NCBI GenBank assembly: GCA_903895725.1
Contig: CAITUV010000082.1
Location: forward strand, 124,001-188,000
DNA from: an uncultured Myxococcales bacterium
GTDB lineage: Bacteria; Myxococcota_A; UBA9042; CAIXZC01
Direction: 5' to 3'
DNA length: 64,000 nucleotides
Part shown: one piece after another, positions 22,562 to 31,347 of the stretch
How positions within the stretch are numbered: position 1 is the stretch's first letter
Layout of the letters: every line of letters starts with the position of its first letter
The notes under the pieces: generated by a model
The model's input: only the letters and a program-made list of their open reading frames with translations
Told to the model about the DNA's origin: nothing
The model's database searches: none
Made by a program: the position numbers and the translations under genes

Positions 22562-25526
22562 GGGCTGGGGATCAGGGGTTGGGGGCTGGGGGAAGAAGAG
22601 GCTCTTGGCCGCACTCCTCCTGATCGCAGGGTGTGCATCCTCGACCACCTCACCGCACGACACGTTGACGTCCGAAGCCTCAACGGGAGACGGGCCATCC
22701 ACGGCCGACGGAATCCGGCAAACCGATTCCCGCAACGACGGTGATGTCCCGGTACAAGCCGATGGGAGCGGATTGGACGAGACGCGTGCCGATTCCTCCG
22801 ACCTGCATGACGCCCGGCCGGATGCCACGCAGGGGGATGTCCCAGACTTCCCGGACACGCCCGGCGGCGAAGTGGCCGATGTCGAGGGCCCCCCTGAATT
22901 TGAGTTCCCCCCTCCCCCGCCCTACTCGCCCACCGGGTTCGTCGGGACCGACGGCCGGTACTTTCGCGACGAGTTGGGGCGGCTCCTGCTGCTTGCCGGG
23001 GTCAACGTCTCCAACGGAAACAAGAACTCCCCGTCCTTCCCCCCATGGCTGGACGAGTCCGATTTCGAGCGGATTGGCGTCCGTGGGATGAACGTAATCC
23101 GCTTCGTGATGCAGTGGCAGTACGTGGAGCCGTCACCGGGGCAGTATGACGAGGCCTACCTGGACCTGGTCGAGGAGCGTGTGGAGTGGGCTGAGAAGGC
23201 CGGGCTGTATGTGATCCTGGACATGCACCAGGACCTCTGGGGACCCAAGTTCGGCGGAAACGGCGCCCCGCTCTGGGCCACCGTCGACAACGGGATCCCG
23301 TTCGACCCTCCCGAAGGCGTCATGTGGTTCTCTATCTACGGCGAGCCGGCGGTCCGGCAGGCATTCCAGAGCTTCTGGGATGACGTGGACGGCATCCGAC
23401 AGCACTACATACAGGCGTGGACCCACGTGGCGAGCCGTTTTGCGGACAGCCACACGGTCATCGGTTACGACATCATCAACGAGCCGTACCAGGGAACTTA
23501 TCCGGTGACGCAGGTGGCCGCGTTCGAGTCCGAGGAGTTGGTCCCGTTCTATGCAGCGGTCGCCCAGGGAGTCCGGACGGTGGACAACAACCACATCCTG
23601 TTTATTGAGCCCACGGCCACCCGCTCCATCGGGGTGCTGGGCGGGATGGGACCCATCGGGGACGACAAGGTCGCCCTGGCCACTCACTACTACTGCCCGA
23701 CCATGGACCTGTTGGCCTTCTACGACGGCAAGCCGGAGCAGCTCGAGGCCCTCTTCCAGCAGTTCTGGGAGGAGGCATGGAAGGTCGGGGGCCCTCTCTT
23801 CCTCGGCGAATGGGGCTTCTTCCTGGGCAACGAGGGAGATCTCCTGAACGCGGACCACCAGATCGCCGTGTTCGGCAAGATGTCGCTGAGCTTCTCCGCC
23901 TGGACCTACGACCCGTGCCCCGGCTACTTCTGCCTGGTCTCCCCCCAGAAGGAGCCCCTCTGGTCGCTCGAGCGGCTGACCCAGGTCCGCCCCGAGCGAG
24001 TCCCCGGGGCCATCCTGTCGTGGAAGCACGATCGCACGGAGCGGTCGTTCGAGCTCCAGTTCGACACGACGGGGGAGTGGCCGACCGGGGACGCAGTCGT
24101 CAGCGTGCCCATGCTCCTGTATCCGGAAGGGGCGGAGGTCGACTGCAAGGACCCCCAGGGGAAAGAATGCCCCGCTGTTCTTCTGTCCGGCAGCGGAGAG
24201 GCGCGCTTCACGCCCGATGCGGCCGTTCCGGGCATCTACCAGGTCCGGGTGATGCTGCCCCGCGAGATCCCGGCCCCGAGGCCCGGCGTGTCCACTCATA
24301 TTGCGCTCGGGCCCGGGTCGCCTGCCCGGGCGCAGGAGCTCGCTCTGGAGAAGCAGGCCGGCATCCAATCCATCCGCACGGACTTCTCCTGGTCGGTCAT
24401 TGAGCCGGTGGAGGGGGAGCTCCACTTCGAGGCCTACGACCCCCTCGTCGACGAGGCGCTGGCCCAAGGTATCGAGGTGATCGGCCTCCTCGACTACGGA
24501 GTCGGCTGGGCACAAGGCGTCCCGGGGGACGACTCCACCCTCGATGCCCAGAAGTTTGGCAACTTCGCCGGGGCCGTGGCCGAGCACTTCAAGGGGCGCA
24601 TCTCGACGTTCGAGGTCTGGAACGAGGAGGATCTGCCCAACTTCTTCAAGCCGGAACCGAACCCGAAGGCTTACGGGGAGCTTCTCCGAGCGGCCTGCAA
24701 AGCCATCAAGGCGGCCAACCCGGGAGCGAAGGTCCTGTTCGGTGGCTTGAGCTCGGTTTCCGCCGCGGTGGGCAAGACCTGGGGATTCCTCGAAGAGGTG
24801 CTTCGGGCTCATCCGGACCTTGGAAGCTACTTCGATGCCCTGGCGATCCACCCCTACACGCTGGCCCAGAGCCTGGCCCCGGAGCAGGAAAGCCCGGCCG
24901 GAACGTTCGAGGACCTGCTCGTTGCTGCCCGAAGCGTGCTGGGCCGGTTCGGCCTGGAACGCAAGCCGGTGTGGCTCACGGAGATCGGCTGGCCGGCCTG
25001 TCCGTGCCCGCCGCTCGAGCCGCCCCCGTTCATTCCCAATGTCAGCTACGAGGAACAGGCTTCCTACGCCGTGCGCTCGACGCTGATCGCCTGGAAGCAG
25101 AGAGCCGCAGCGCATTTCTGGTACGACTTCATGGACGGGGACGGGACGGCCTCGGTCTTCTCCGAAAACTACTTCGGGCTGGTCCTGTACGACCCGGACC
25201 CGGGCGACCCAATCCCGCCGGCCCCGAAACCCTCCTACCTGGCGTTGTCGACTCTGTGGTCGCTGCTCACCGGACATGTCCTGGCCGAGGATGCATCCCC
25301 TTCCACCCACTGCCATGCGCTCCGCTTCGAGGGCCTGGACACGGTCTGGGCCACGTGGAACTCTCATCCCAAGGACAACGAATGCACCTTCTCCGTGCCG
25401 ATTCCGCCGGGGAAGCTCGGACAGACTCTCTCCCTCGACGGCACGGTCTCCGGGGCCGGGCTGAGCGGCCCGGAGGCCACGCTCACCCTCCTTCACGGGG
25501 AGCTGCGCTACGTCAAGGTGGAGTAG
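22545..25526 (+). CDS. lipoprotein with two fused clan GH-A glycoside hydrolase domains
   Basis: A 993-residue lipoprotein (signal ending LLLIAGC) with an Asp/Ser-rich linker of about 100 residues. Domain 1 (about 125-450) is GH5-like, closest in pattern to endoglycoceramidases: FRDELGRLLLLAGVNVSNGN, LYVILDMHQDLW, acid/base Glu in YDIINEPYQG and nucleophile Glu in LFLGEWGFFLG. A beta-sandwich follows (about 490-590). Domain 2 (about 600-880) is a second TIM barrel of GH39 or a related family: acid/base in FEVWNEEDLPNFF and nucleophile in VWLTEIGWPAC. A second C-terminal beta domain ends the protein. Having both catalytic Glu pairs in one chain suggests two active sites on a surface glycan or glycolipid. 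Substrate is unknown. Confidence 0.85.
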   Translation: MKNRSRGWGSGVGGWGKKRLLAALLLIAGCASSTTSPHDTLTSEASTGDGPSTADGIRQTDSRNDGDVPVQADGSGLDETRADSSDLHDARPDATQGDVPDFPDTPGGEVADVEGPPEFEFPPPPPYSPTGFVGTDGRYFRDELGRLLLLAGVNVSNGNKNSPSFPPWLDESDFERIGVRGMNVIRFVMQWQYVEPSPGQYDEAYLDLVEERVEWAEKAGLYVILDMHQDLWGPKFGGNGAPLWATVDNGIPFDPPEGVMWFSIYGEPAVRQAFQSFWDDVDGIRQHYIQAWTHVASRFADSHTVIGYDIINEPYQGTYPVTQVAAFESEELVPFYAAVAQGVRTVDNNHILFIEPTATRSIGVLGGMGPIGDDKVALATHYYCPTMDLLAFYDGKPEQLEALFQQFWEEAWKVGGPLFLGEWGFFLGNEGDLLNADHQIAVFGKMSLSFSAWTYDPCPGYFCLVSPQKEPLWSLERLTQVRPERVPGAILSWKHDRTERSFELQFDTTGEWPTGDAVVSVPMLLYPEGAEVDCKDPQGKECPAVLLSGSGEARFTPDAAVPGIYQVRVMLPREIPAPRPGVSTHIALGPGSPARAQELALEKQAGIQSIRTDFSWSVIEPVEGELHFEAYDPLVDEALAQGIEVIGLLDYGVGWAQGVPGDDSTLDAQKFGNFAGAVAEHFKGRISTFEVWNEEDLPNFFKPEPNPKAYGELLRAACKAIKAANPGAKVLFGGLSSVSAAVGKTWGFLEEVLRAHPDLGSYFDALAIHPYTLAQSLAPEQESPAGTFEDLLVAARSVLGRFGLERKPVWLTEIGWPACPCPPLEPPPFIPNVSYEEQASYAVRSTLIAWKQRAAAHFWYDFMDGDGTASVFSENYFGLVLYDPDPGDPIPPAPKPSYLALSTLWSLLTGHVLAEDASPSTHCHALRFEGLDTVWATWNSHPKDNECTFSVPIPPGKLGQTLSLDGTVSGAGLSGPEATLTLLHGELRYVKVE

Positions 25527-25530
25527 CCGG

Positions 25531-25858
25531 CGACGAGATCACCGGGCACGGGACGGGTGCGAGGAGCCGGACCGGAGGGGAGCCCTCTGGACCGGCGTGG
25601 GCCGCAGCCAGAGGGCTGCTCCGCAGGCAGCCAGCGACGAGATCACCGGGCACGGGACGGGTGCGAGGAGCCGGACCGGAGGGGAGCCCTCTGGACCGGC
25701 GTGGGCCGCAGCCAGAGGGCTGCTCCGCAGGCAGCCGGCGACGAGGTCACCGGGCACGGGACGGGTGCGAGGAGCCGGACCGGAGGGGAGCCCTCTGGAC
25801 CGGCGTGGACCGCAGCCAGAGGGCTGCTCCGCAGGCAGCCAGCGACGAGATCACCGCC
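25531..25858. repeat. 104-bp tandem repeat, three copies plus partial, each with a hairpin
   Basis: Copies begin at 25531, 25635 and 25739, exactly 104 bases apart and nearly identical; a fourth copy is cut after about 16 bases at 25843 and runs into the 3' end of the protease gene. Each copy contains AGCCCTCTGG and CCAGAGGGCT (10-bp stem, 17-base loop; first at 25581-25617). It fills the gap between two convergent genes, so it may end transcription from both sides. It is not CRISPR: there are no spacers. Confidence 0.9.
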
Positions 25859-26336
25859 CCCCGGCGATCTCCAGCACCTTGGCCAGAACGAGGTCTGCGG
25901 CTACCGGCACGGCAGCGGCAACGGCTGGGGTCAGCTCTTCCGAGAACGAGTAAATCTCCTTGGCCCCGATTCCGAGCGCCACGACGAGGGCTGGCACGTG
26001 CAGCCCCGACTTGCGGCCCAGGTCGAGAGCGGAAAAGACGTCCATGTTGTGTGTCCCGCTCATTCGAGGCGAAGTGAACTGCCCGGGCTCGAACCACGCA
26101 CATTGGCCGACCCCGAGGGAAGGGGCGATGCAGGCATCGACCAGCACCAGGGCATCAAAGCCTTCGACATCGTCGAGGATCTCCCACCCGCCGGCCTCGT
26201 TGCGCAGGAGACCGATCTCGACGCCGGCCGGGAGCCGGGCCGCCAGATCTGCGTTCTCGAGGACGTCGATGACTTTCAGCCCCACGGCGTCGTCGGTCAT
26301 CACCGAGTTTCCCATTCCGAGCACTGCAATCTTCAT
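25851..26336 (-). CDS. hydrogenase maturation protease (HyaD/HycI family)
   Basis: A 161-residue nickel-dependent endopeptidase that clips the C-terminus of a [NiFe] hydrogenase large subunit after nickel insertion. The N-terminus MKIAVLGMGNSVMTDDAVGL has the GxGNxxxxDDxVG signature with the metal-binding Asp/Glu positions; VDACIAPSLGVGQ and SGTHNMDVFSAL carry the later Asp and His ligands. It lies downstream of the minus-strand mvhA. No second protease accompanies the plus-strand hydrogenase, so it may process both large subunits. The last codons lie in the start of the 104-bp repeat. Confidence 0.88.
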   Translation of the reverse strand: MKIAVLGMGNSVMTDDAVGLKVIDVLENADLAARLPAGVEIGLLRNEAGGWEILDDVEGFDALVLVDACIAPSLGVGQCAWFEPGQFTSPRMSGTHNMDVFSALDLGRKSGLHVPALVVALGIGAKEIYSFSEELTPAVAAAVPVAADLVLAKVLEIAGGR

Positions 26337-26478
26337 CGTCACCGCCTGCCGCCGGCAAGCCCTGCGTCCGCCTTCTGAGCGGCCGGGCCACACGGACACG
26401 AGAGGTCTTGTGACTAGCACGTGCGCTTGCGGATGTCGAGGAATTCCCGGGTGGCGAAGGGGGAGGAGGAGATTGCGG

Positions 26479-27939
26479 CTACGAGCGGCGCAGAACGTCG
26501 AGGATCTCGCCGTCGGCCTTGACGAACGTCACTTCCATCGGGAAGTGGCCGGGAAGGCTGTGGGTGGCGCAGGAGAAGCACGGATCGAATGCCCGGAAGG
26601 CCATTTCGATCATGTTCAGCACCTCCTCCGACACCGGCTTTCCCTTCTGGATAAGGGCCGCTGCGGCCTTCTGGATCGAGAGGGTGATGGCAGCGTTGTT
26701 GTTGGTGGTACCGACGATGAGGTTGGCCTTGGTGATGATGCCGTTCTCGTCGGTCGTGTAGTGGTGCGTCAGGGTGCCGCGCTGCGCCTCGACGATGCCG
26801 ACACCGTCGTGCGGCGTCTGGGTGGGCAGGGTTCGAACCTCGGGGCTGAGGATCTCCTTGTCCTGGGACAGCTCGACGGCCCGCTCGCACGCATAGAGCA
26901 GCTCGATGAGCCGAGCCCAGTGGGTGGCGAGGGTCAGGTTGCACGGTTTGCCGACGGTGGCGAAGAATCGTTCGTACTCGGCCTGAGCAAGCGGAGTGGC
27001 CATGCCGTCGGCCGCGTTGAGGCGGGACAGCGGAGAGGCGCGGTACATGCCGCTGTCAGCCCCCTCGACCAGTCCCTTCCAGCCGTACTTCTTGAGGTAG
27101 GGGAACTTGAGATAGGTGTAGGTCTCGACGTGCTCGGCCACGTTCTGGAGGTACTCGGACGGGGCGTACTTGGCAATCTCCTTGCCGTCGGTCCCGACCA
27201 CGCGGACCTTGCCGTCATAGAAGTTGACGCGGTTCTTCTCGTCGACCAGGCCCATGTTGTGCACCTTGAGCTGGTACACGGGGCCGGTGACGATGTCCAT
27301 GTAGGCCTTGTTCTTGAGGACGACGTCCTCGAACAGCTTGAGGGTGAACTTGCCGAGCTCGACGCACTCCCGGGCCATCTTCTCGACCTGTGCCCGCTGA
27401 TCTGCGGTGAGGGGCCGGGACACGCCGCCGGGGACGTTGTAGACCGGATGCTGGCACTTGCCGCCCACGGCCTTCATGATCTCGTGGCCGTACTTGCGGA
27501 ACGTGATGACCTTGGAGCCGATCTCCAGGCCCACCTTGTCCACGATGCCGAGGATGTGGCGCTTGGCCTTCTCGGCCCCGGGGCCCATGACGAAGTCGGG
27601 ACCGGACAGGGCGTAGAAGTGGGCGACATGGCTGTGGATGTACTCGCCCATGAAGAAGAGCTCGCGAAGCTTGCGGGCTGCGGGGGGCGGGGTCACGCCG
27701 TAGACGGCATCGACGGCCTTTCCCGAGGCCATGTGATGGCAGGCGGGGCAGACGCCGCAGATGCGGGGGACGATCCTCGGGGCTTCCTCGACGGGCCGGC
27801 CCTCGAGGAACTTCTCAAACCCCCGCAGCTCGGGGATCTGGAAGTAGGTGTTCTTCACCTCCCCCTCGTCGGAGAGGAAGATGGTGATCTTCCCGTGCCC
27901 TTCGAGACGGGTGATGGGATCGATGGAGATCGTCTTCAT
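26479..27939 (-). CDS. mvhA: [NiFe] hydrogenase large subunit, MvhA type (cluster 1)
   Basis: Catalytic subunit of a group 3c (F420-non-reducing, Hdr-linked) [NiFe] hydrogenase, 486 aa. The N-terminal nickel ligands are in RICGVCPACHH and the C-terminal ligands in DPCFSCATH; residues after that His (about 26) should be removed by the protease encoded downstream. All four ligands are Cys, with no selenocysteine. The N-terminus ISIDPITRLEGHGKITIFL is typical. AAGGAGG lies upstream of the ATG and the start overlaps the mvhG stop by four bases. It is a close paralogue of the plus-strand copy, the same length. A 142-base gap without a gene separates it from the protease. Confidence 0.95.
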   Translation of the reverse strand: MKTISIDPITRLEGHGKITIFLSDEGEVKNTYFQIPELRGFEKFLEGRPVEEAPRIVPRICGVCPACHHMASGKAVDAVYGVTPPPAARKLRELFFMGEYIHSHVAHFYALSGPDFVMGPGAEKAKRHILGIVDKVGLEIGSKVITFRKYGHEIMKAVGGKCQHPVYNVPGGVSRPLTADQRAQVEKMARECVELGKFTLKLFEDVVLKNKAYMDIVTGPVYQLKVHNMGLVDEKNRVNFYDGKVRVVGTDGKEIAKYAPSEYLQNVAEHVETYTYLKFPYLKKYGWKGLVEGADSGMYRASPLSRLNAADGMATPLAQAEYERFFATVGKPCNLTLATHWARLIELLYACERAVELSQDKEILSPEVRTLPTQTPHDGVGIVEAQRGTLTHHYTTDENGIITKANLIVGTTNNNAAITLSIQKAAAALIQKGKPVSEEVLNMIEMAFRAFDPCFSCATHSLPGHFPMEVTFVKADGEILDVLRRS

Positions 27940-28901
27940 TCCTTCCTCCTTTCGAGCAGCGACGTGGACATGCTGAAGCGGTAGAAGTAGCCGGCCGGAT
28001 CGGGGAGGGAATCGAGGGCCCGGTCGATAGCCTCGGGGTCCTTGGCCTCGAGCGCGGCACCGATGGCGGCGACCATCTTGGCCCCCTGGTCCATGGTTCC
28101 CTCGGGTTGCCCGTAGCAGCCTCGGCAGGGCATGTTGGATGCGACGGTGCACTGGTTTCCGCAGCCGGACCGCGTCACGGGGCCCATGCAGATGAGCCCC
28201 TGGTCGAGGAAGCAGAGCTCAGGGTCGGGGATGGTCGTCGCGATTCGCTTGAACTCCTTGATCGATTTCTCCTCCGACCGCTTGCGCTCACACGTGTCGC
28301 ACAAGGCCTTGTCTCCGGCGCCGAGGACGGCACCGGGGGGAGGCAGCTTGGCGCCGGACACGACGGCCAGGAGCACTTCCCAGATCCGCTCGGGATTGGG
28401 TGGACATCCGGGGACGTAGTAGTCGACCTTGACGACCTGGTCCAGCGACTTGACCCAGTCGAACAGGGCGGGAATCTCGATTTCCCCCTCGGGGACCTTG
28501 TGGCTCACCTGGGGCCGCACCTTGTTCGGGTTGTCCGTGGACTGGCTCTCCTCGTAGACGCGCTTGAGGATGTCCTCCTTGCGGTAGAAGTTGGCCAGGG
28601 CCGGAATGCCTCCGGTGTGGGCGCAGGAGCCGAACGCCACCAGCACCTTGGACTTCTTGCGGAGAAGCTGCGCGATGTGCTGGTTTTCGGTGTTGCGCAC
28701 GGCACCCGAGAACAGCGTCAGGTCGAGGAAGCCGTCGGCCAGGGCCTCGACATCCTTGTACTTGAAATCCATGGCCACGGGCCAGAGCCAGAAGTTGCAG
28801 GCCTCCTTGACCTTGAGGACCTTCTCGTGGATGTCGAGGATCGCGACATCGCACCCACCGCACGCGGCCCCCCAGTAGATGGCAACGTTGAGCTTGCTCA
28901 T
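27936..28901 (-). CDS. mvhG: [NiFe] hydrogenase small subunit, MvhG type (cluster 1)
   Basis: Small FeS subunit, 321 aa, that passes electrons from the NiFe site to MvhD/HdrA. It begins MSKLNVAIYWGAACGGCDVA, where CGGC holds proximal-cluster Cys; further ligands are in VAFGSCAHTGGIPA and YVPGCPPNPERIWEV. Medial and distal ligands are in KALCDTCERKR, ELCFLDQGLICMGPVTRSGC and MPCRGCYGQPEG. No twin-arginine signal is present, so the enzyme is cytoplasmic, as for group 3. It overlaps mvhD and mvhA by four bases each. Confidence 0.95.
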   Translation of the reverse strand: MSKLNVAIYWGAACGGCDVAILDIHEKVLKVKEACNFWLWPVAMDFKYKDVEALADGFLDLTLFSGAVRNTENQHIAQLLRKKSKVLVAFGSCAHTGGIPALANFYRKEDILKRVYEESQSTDNPNKVRPQVSHKVPEGEIEIPALFDWVKSLDQVVKVDYYVPGCPPNPERIWEVLLAVVSGAKLPPPGAVLGAGDKALCDTCERKRSEEKSIKEFKRIATTIPDPELCFLDQGLICMGPVTRSGCGNQCTVASNMPCRGCYGQPEGTMDQGAKMVAAIGAALEAKDPEAIDRALDSLPDPAGYFYRFSMSTSLLERRKE

Positions 28902-29350
28902 GCGATGCTCCTTTCCGAGACGACGGGCTGCTCTTTGTTCCACTCGAGCGGCCCGAGCGTCCGGATGCTGTCGGTGAACTCGTTGATCACTTCCGCATAC
29001 CGCTCCCCTTCCGATGCGGAGACCCACTCGAGGCGTACCCGCCGCTCATCGATTCCGAACTGGGCGAGCATCTTGAGCAGCAGGCGGTAGCGCCTGACGG
29101 CCTTGTAGTTCCCTTCGGAGTAGTGGCAGTCGCCGGGGTGACAGCCGCCGATGAAGACCCCATCGGCCCCTTCGGCAAACGACTGGAGCACGAACGACGG
29201 GTCGACGCGGCCGGAGCACATGACCCGGATGGCGGCCACGTTGGGCTGGTACTGGATGCGGCTGGTACCGGCCAGATCGGCACCGGTGTAAGTGCACCAC
29301 CGGCAGAGGAAGCCGACGATTCTGGGCTCGAATCTCTCCTGGTTTTCCAT
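28898..29350 (-). CDS. mvhD: MvhD-type [2Fe-2S] electron-transfer subunit (cluster 1)
   Basis: A 150-residue adaptor between the hydrogenase and HdrA. The family motif FLCRWCTYTGADLAGTSR and the later Cys of VMCSGRVDPSFV and IGGCHPGDCHYSEGNYKA supply the [2Fe-2S] ligands. In methanogens this subunit carries electrons to the bifurcating flavin of HdrA. The ATG is 12 bases after the hdrA stop and it overlaps mvhG by four bases. Confidence 0.93.
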   Translation of the reverse strand: MENQERFEPRIVGFLCRWCTYTGADLAGTSRIQYQPNVAAIRVMCSGRVDPSFVLQSFAEGADGVFIGGCHPGDCHYSEGNYKAVRRYRLLLKMLAQFGIDERRVRLEWVSASEGERYAEVINEFTDSIRTLGPLEWNKEQPVVSERSIA

Positions 29351-29362
29351 GCTCCCTGCCTC

Positions 29363-31336
29363 CTACATTGAGGCGAGGATGCCGACGATCTCGGAGGAGA
29401 TCTGCGCATCCTCGAAGTTCTTCTGCCTGGCAGCCCCGGACGGGCAGGTGGCCACGCAGGTTCCACACCCCTTGCACAGTGCCTCGATGACCACGGACAC
29501 CTTCTTTCCTTCGTCGTACTCGATGGCCGAGTACGGGCAGTTGGCAATGCACAGCTTGCAGCCAGCGCACTTCTTCTCGTCGATCTCCGCAGTGACCGGC
29601 TCGAGCACCACCCGTCCCCGCACGATCAACGAGAGGGCACAGGCGGCGGCAGCGGCCCCCTGCGCCACGGAATCGGGAATGTCCTTGGGCCCCTGGCAGG
29701 CACCGGCCAGGTAGATGCCCTCCGTGGGCGTGTCCACCGGGCCGAGCTTGGGGTGCCGCTCGAGGAAGAAGCCGTCGGCCGAACGGGAGATGCCGAGCAC
29801 GTGCGCCATGTGGCCGGCATCGCTGCGGGCCCGAAGCCCGGTGGAGAGGACGACCATGTCCACGGGAACCCGACGCACTTTGCCGAGCAAGGTGTCCTCG
29901 GCCACGACGACGAGCTTGCCCTGCTCCTCGGGGGCCTCGACCACGTCGGTCACCTCGGCGGCCTTGCCACGCACAAAGGTCACCCCCTCCTTGAGCAGAC
30001 GGTGGTAGAACTCCTCGTACCCCTTTCCGAAGGCTCGGATGTCGATGTAGAAGTTGGTGATCTCGGCGTGGGTCTTCTCCTCCACCAGGTGTGCGAACTT
30101 GAGGGAGTACATGCAGCAGACCCGGGAGCAGTGCTTGAGGTGCTTCTCGTCCCGGCTGCCGATGCAGTGCAGAATCGCCACCGACTTGGGAGCCGTGCCG
30201 TCCTTGAGCAGGACCTTGCCCGCGGTGGGACCGCTGGCGTTGGTCATGCGCTCGAACTCGAGAGGAGACAGCACGTTGTCGAACCGACCGTAGCCGTACC
30301 GGGGCAGCTCCCTGGGGTCGAGCGTCTCGAACCCGGTGGCAGCAATCACGGCACCGACCGTCAGCTCCACGACCTCGTCCTTCTGCTCGAAGTCGATGGC
30401 CTTGCGGTCGCAGAACTTCTCGCAGACCTTGCACTTGCCGGTCTTGAAGTAGATGCAGTTGTCCCGGTCGATGACGGGACGCTTCGGCACGGCCTGGGGG
30501 AACGGGATGTAGATGGCCGTGCGGTTGGCAAGCCCTTCTTCGAACTCGCTCGAGATCTTCTTGGCCGGGCATTTCTCCCAGCAGACGCCGCAGCCGACGC
30601 ACTTCTCATTGTCGACGCAGGTGGCCTTCTTGCGCACCTTGACCTTGAAGTTGCCCGTGTAGCCGGAAACCTCTTCCACTTCGGAGCAGACCATGAGGTT
30701 GATGTTGGGGTGCTGTCCCACGGAGACCATTTTGGGCGTAAGGATGCAGGCGGCGCAGTCCAGCGTGGGGAAGGTCTTGTCGAAGCGGGCCATGTGACCG
30801 CCGATGGTCGGCTCTTTCTCCACCAGGTGGACCTTCTTGCCCGCGTCGGCCAACCGCAGGGCGGCCTCGATTCCGGCGATGCCACCGCCCACCACCACGA
30901 CCTCGGGCATGACCGGGACTTCCCGGCGCTCGAGGGGGCGCTGATGGAGCACTCGGTTGGCGGCCGCGCGCAGCAGCTTCTTGGCCTTCTCCGTGGCCTT
31001 GACCTTGTCCTTGTGGACCCACGATACCTGCTCCCGGATGTTGGACATCTGGAACAGGAACCGGTTGAGGCCGGCATCCTCGACCGCGGTGCGGAAGGTT
31101 TCTTCGTGCATCAGCGGAGAGCAGGAAGAAACCACGACCCGGGTCAGCTTGTTCTCGGCCACGTCCTTCTTGATGAGATCCTGGCCGGGGTCGGAGCACA
31201 TGTACTTGTACTCCTTGGCAACGACCACGCCGGGAAGGGTCTTGGCGTACTCGGTCAGGGCTCCGCAGTCCACGGTCTGGGCGATGTTCGACCCGCAATG
31301 GCAGATGTAGACGCCGATTCGTTCGTTGGTGCTCAT
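29363..31336 (-). CDS. hdrA: heterodisulfide reductase subunit A, flavin-bifurcating (cluster 1)
   Basis: The FAD and FeS subunit, 657 aa, from MSTNERIGVYICHCGSNIAQ. The FAD-binding site is VVVGGGIAGIEAALRLADAG, followed by MARFDKTFPTLDCAACILTP, the Cys-containing core of HdrA. An inserted ferredoxin holds CVGCGVCWEKCP and CKVCEKFC, and the C-terminus holds two 4Fe-4S sets (CAGCKLCIANCP, CKGCGTCVATCP). Flavin-based bifurcation couples H2 oxidation to reduction of ferredoxin and of the HdrB substrate, or the reverse. The frame is open further upstream, but ATG at 31336 with GAGGG before it matches the family start. It is the core of the hdrC-hdrB-hdrA-mvhD-mvhG-mvhA operon. Confidence 0.95.
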   Translation of the reverse strand: MSTNERIGVYICHCGSNIAQTVDCGALTEYAKTLPGVVVAKEYKYMCSDPGQDLIKKDVAENKLTRVVVSSCSPLMHEETFRTAVEDAGLNRFLFQMSNIREQVSWVHKDKVKATEKAKKLLRAAANRVLHQRPLERREVPVMPEVVVVGGGIAGIEAALRLADAGKKVHLVEKEPTIGGHMARFDKTFPTLDCAACILTPKMVSVGQHPNINLMVCSEVEEVSGYTGNFKVKVRKKATCVDNEKCVGCGVCWEKCPAKKISSEFEEGLANRTAIYIPFPQAVPKRPVIDRDNCIYFKTGKCKVCEKFCDRKAIDFEQKDEVVELTVGAVIAATGFETLDPRELPRYGYGRFDNVLSPLEFERMTNASGPTAGKVLLKDGTAPKSVAILHCIGSRDEKHLKHCSRVCCMYSLKFAHLVEEKTHAEITNFYIDIRAFGKGYEEFYHRLLKEGVTFVRGKAAEVTDVVEAPEEQGKLVVVAEDTLLGKVRRVPVDMVVLSTGLRARSDAGHMAHVLGISRSADGFFLERHPKLGPVDTPTEGIYLAGACQGPKDIPDSVAQGAAAAACALSLIVRGRVVLEPVTAEIDEKKCAGCKLCIANCPYSAIEYDEGKKVSVVIEALCKGCGTCVATCPSGAARQKNFEDAQISSEIVGILASM

Positions 31337-31347
31337 TGCGCCCTCCC

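Noticed and set aside
23133..25496. Minus-strand frame of about 790 codons opposite the glycosidase
   Set aside because: Antisense shadow of a clear two-domain glycosidase.
25531..25858. CRISPR array
   Set aside because: The units are contiguous with no unique spacers, too long, and no cas genes are near.
25531..26378. Open frames through the 104-bp repeat and into the protease gene
   Set aside because: 104 is not a multiple of three and the frames arise from the repeat; the protease on the minus strand explains the rest.
26337..26478. A missed small gene between mvhA and the protease
   Set aside because: No frame with ribosome site or conserved pattern in the 142 bases.
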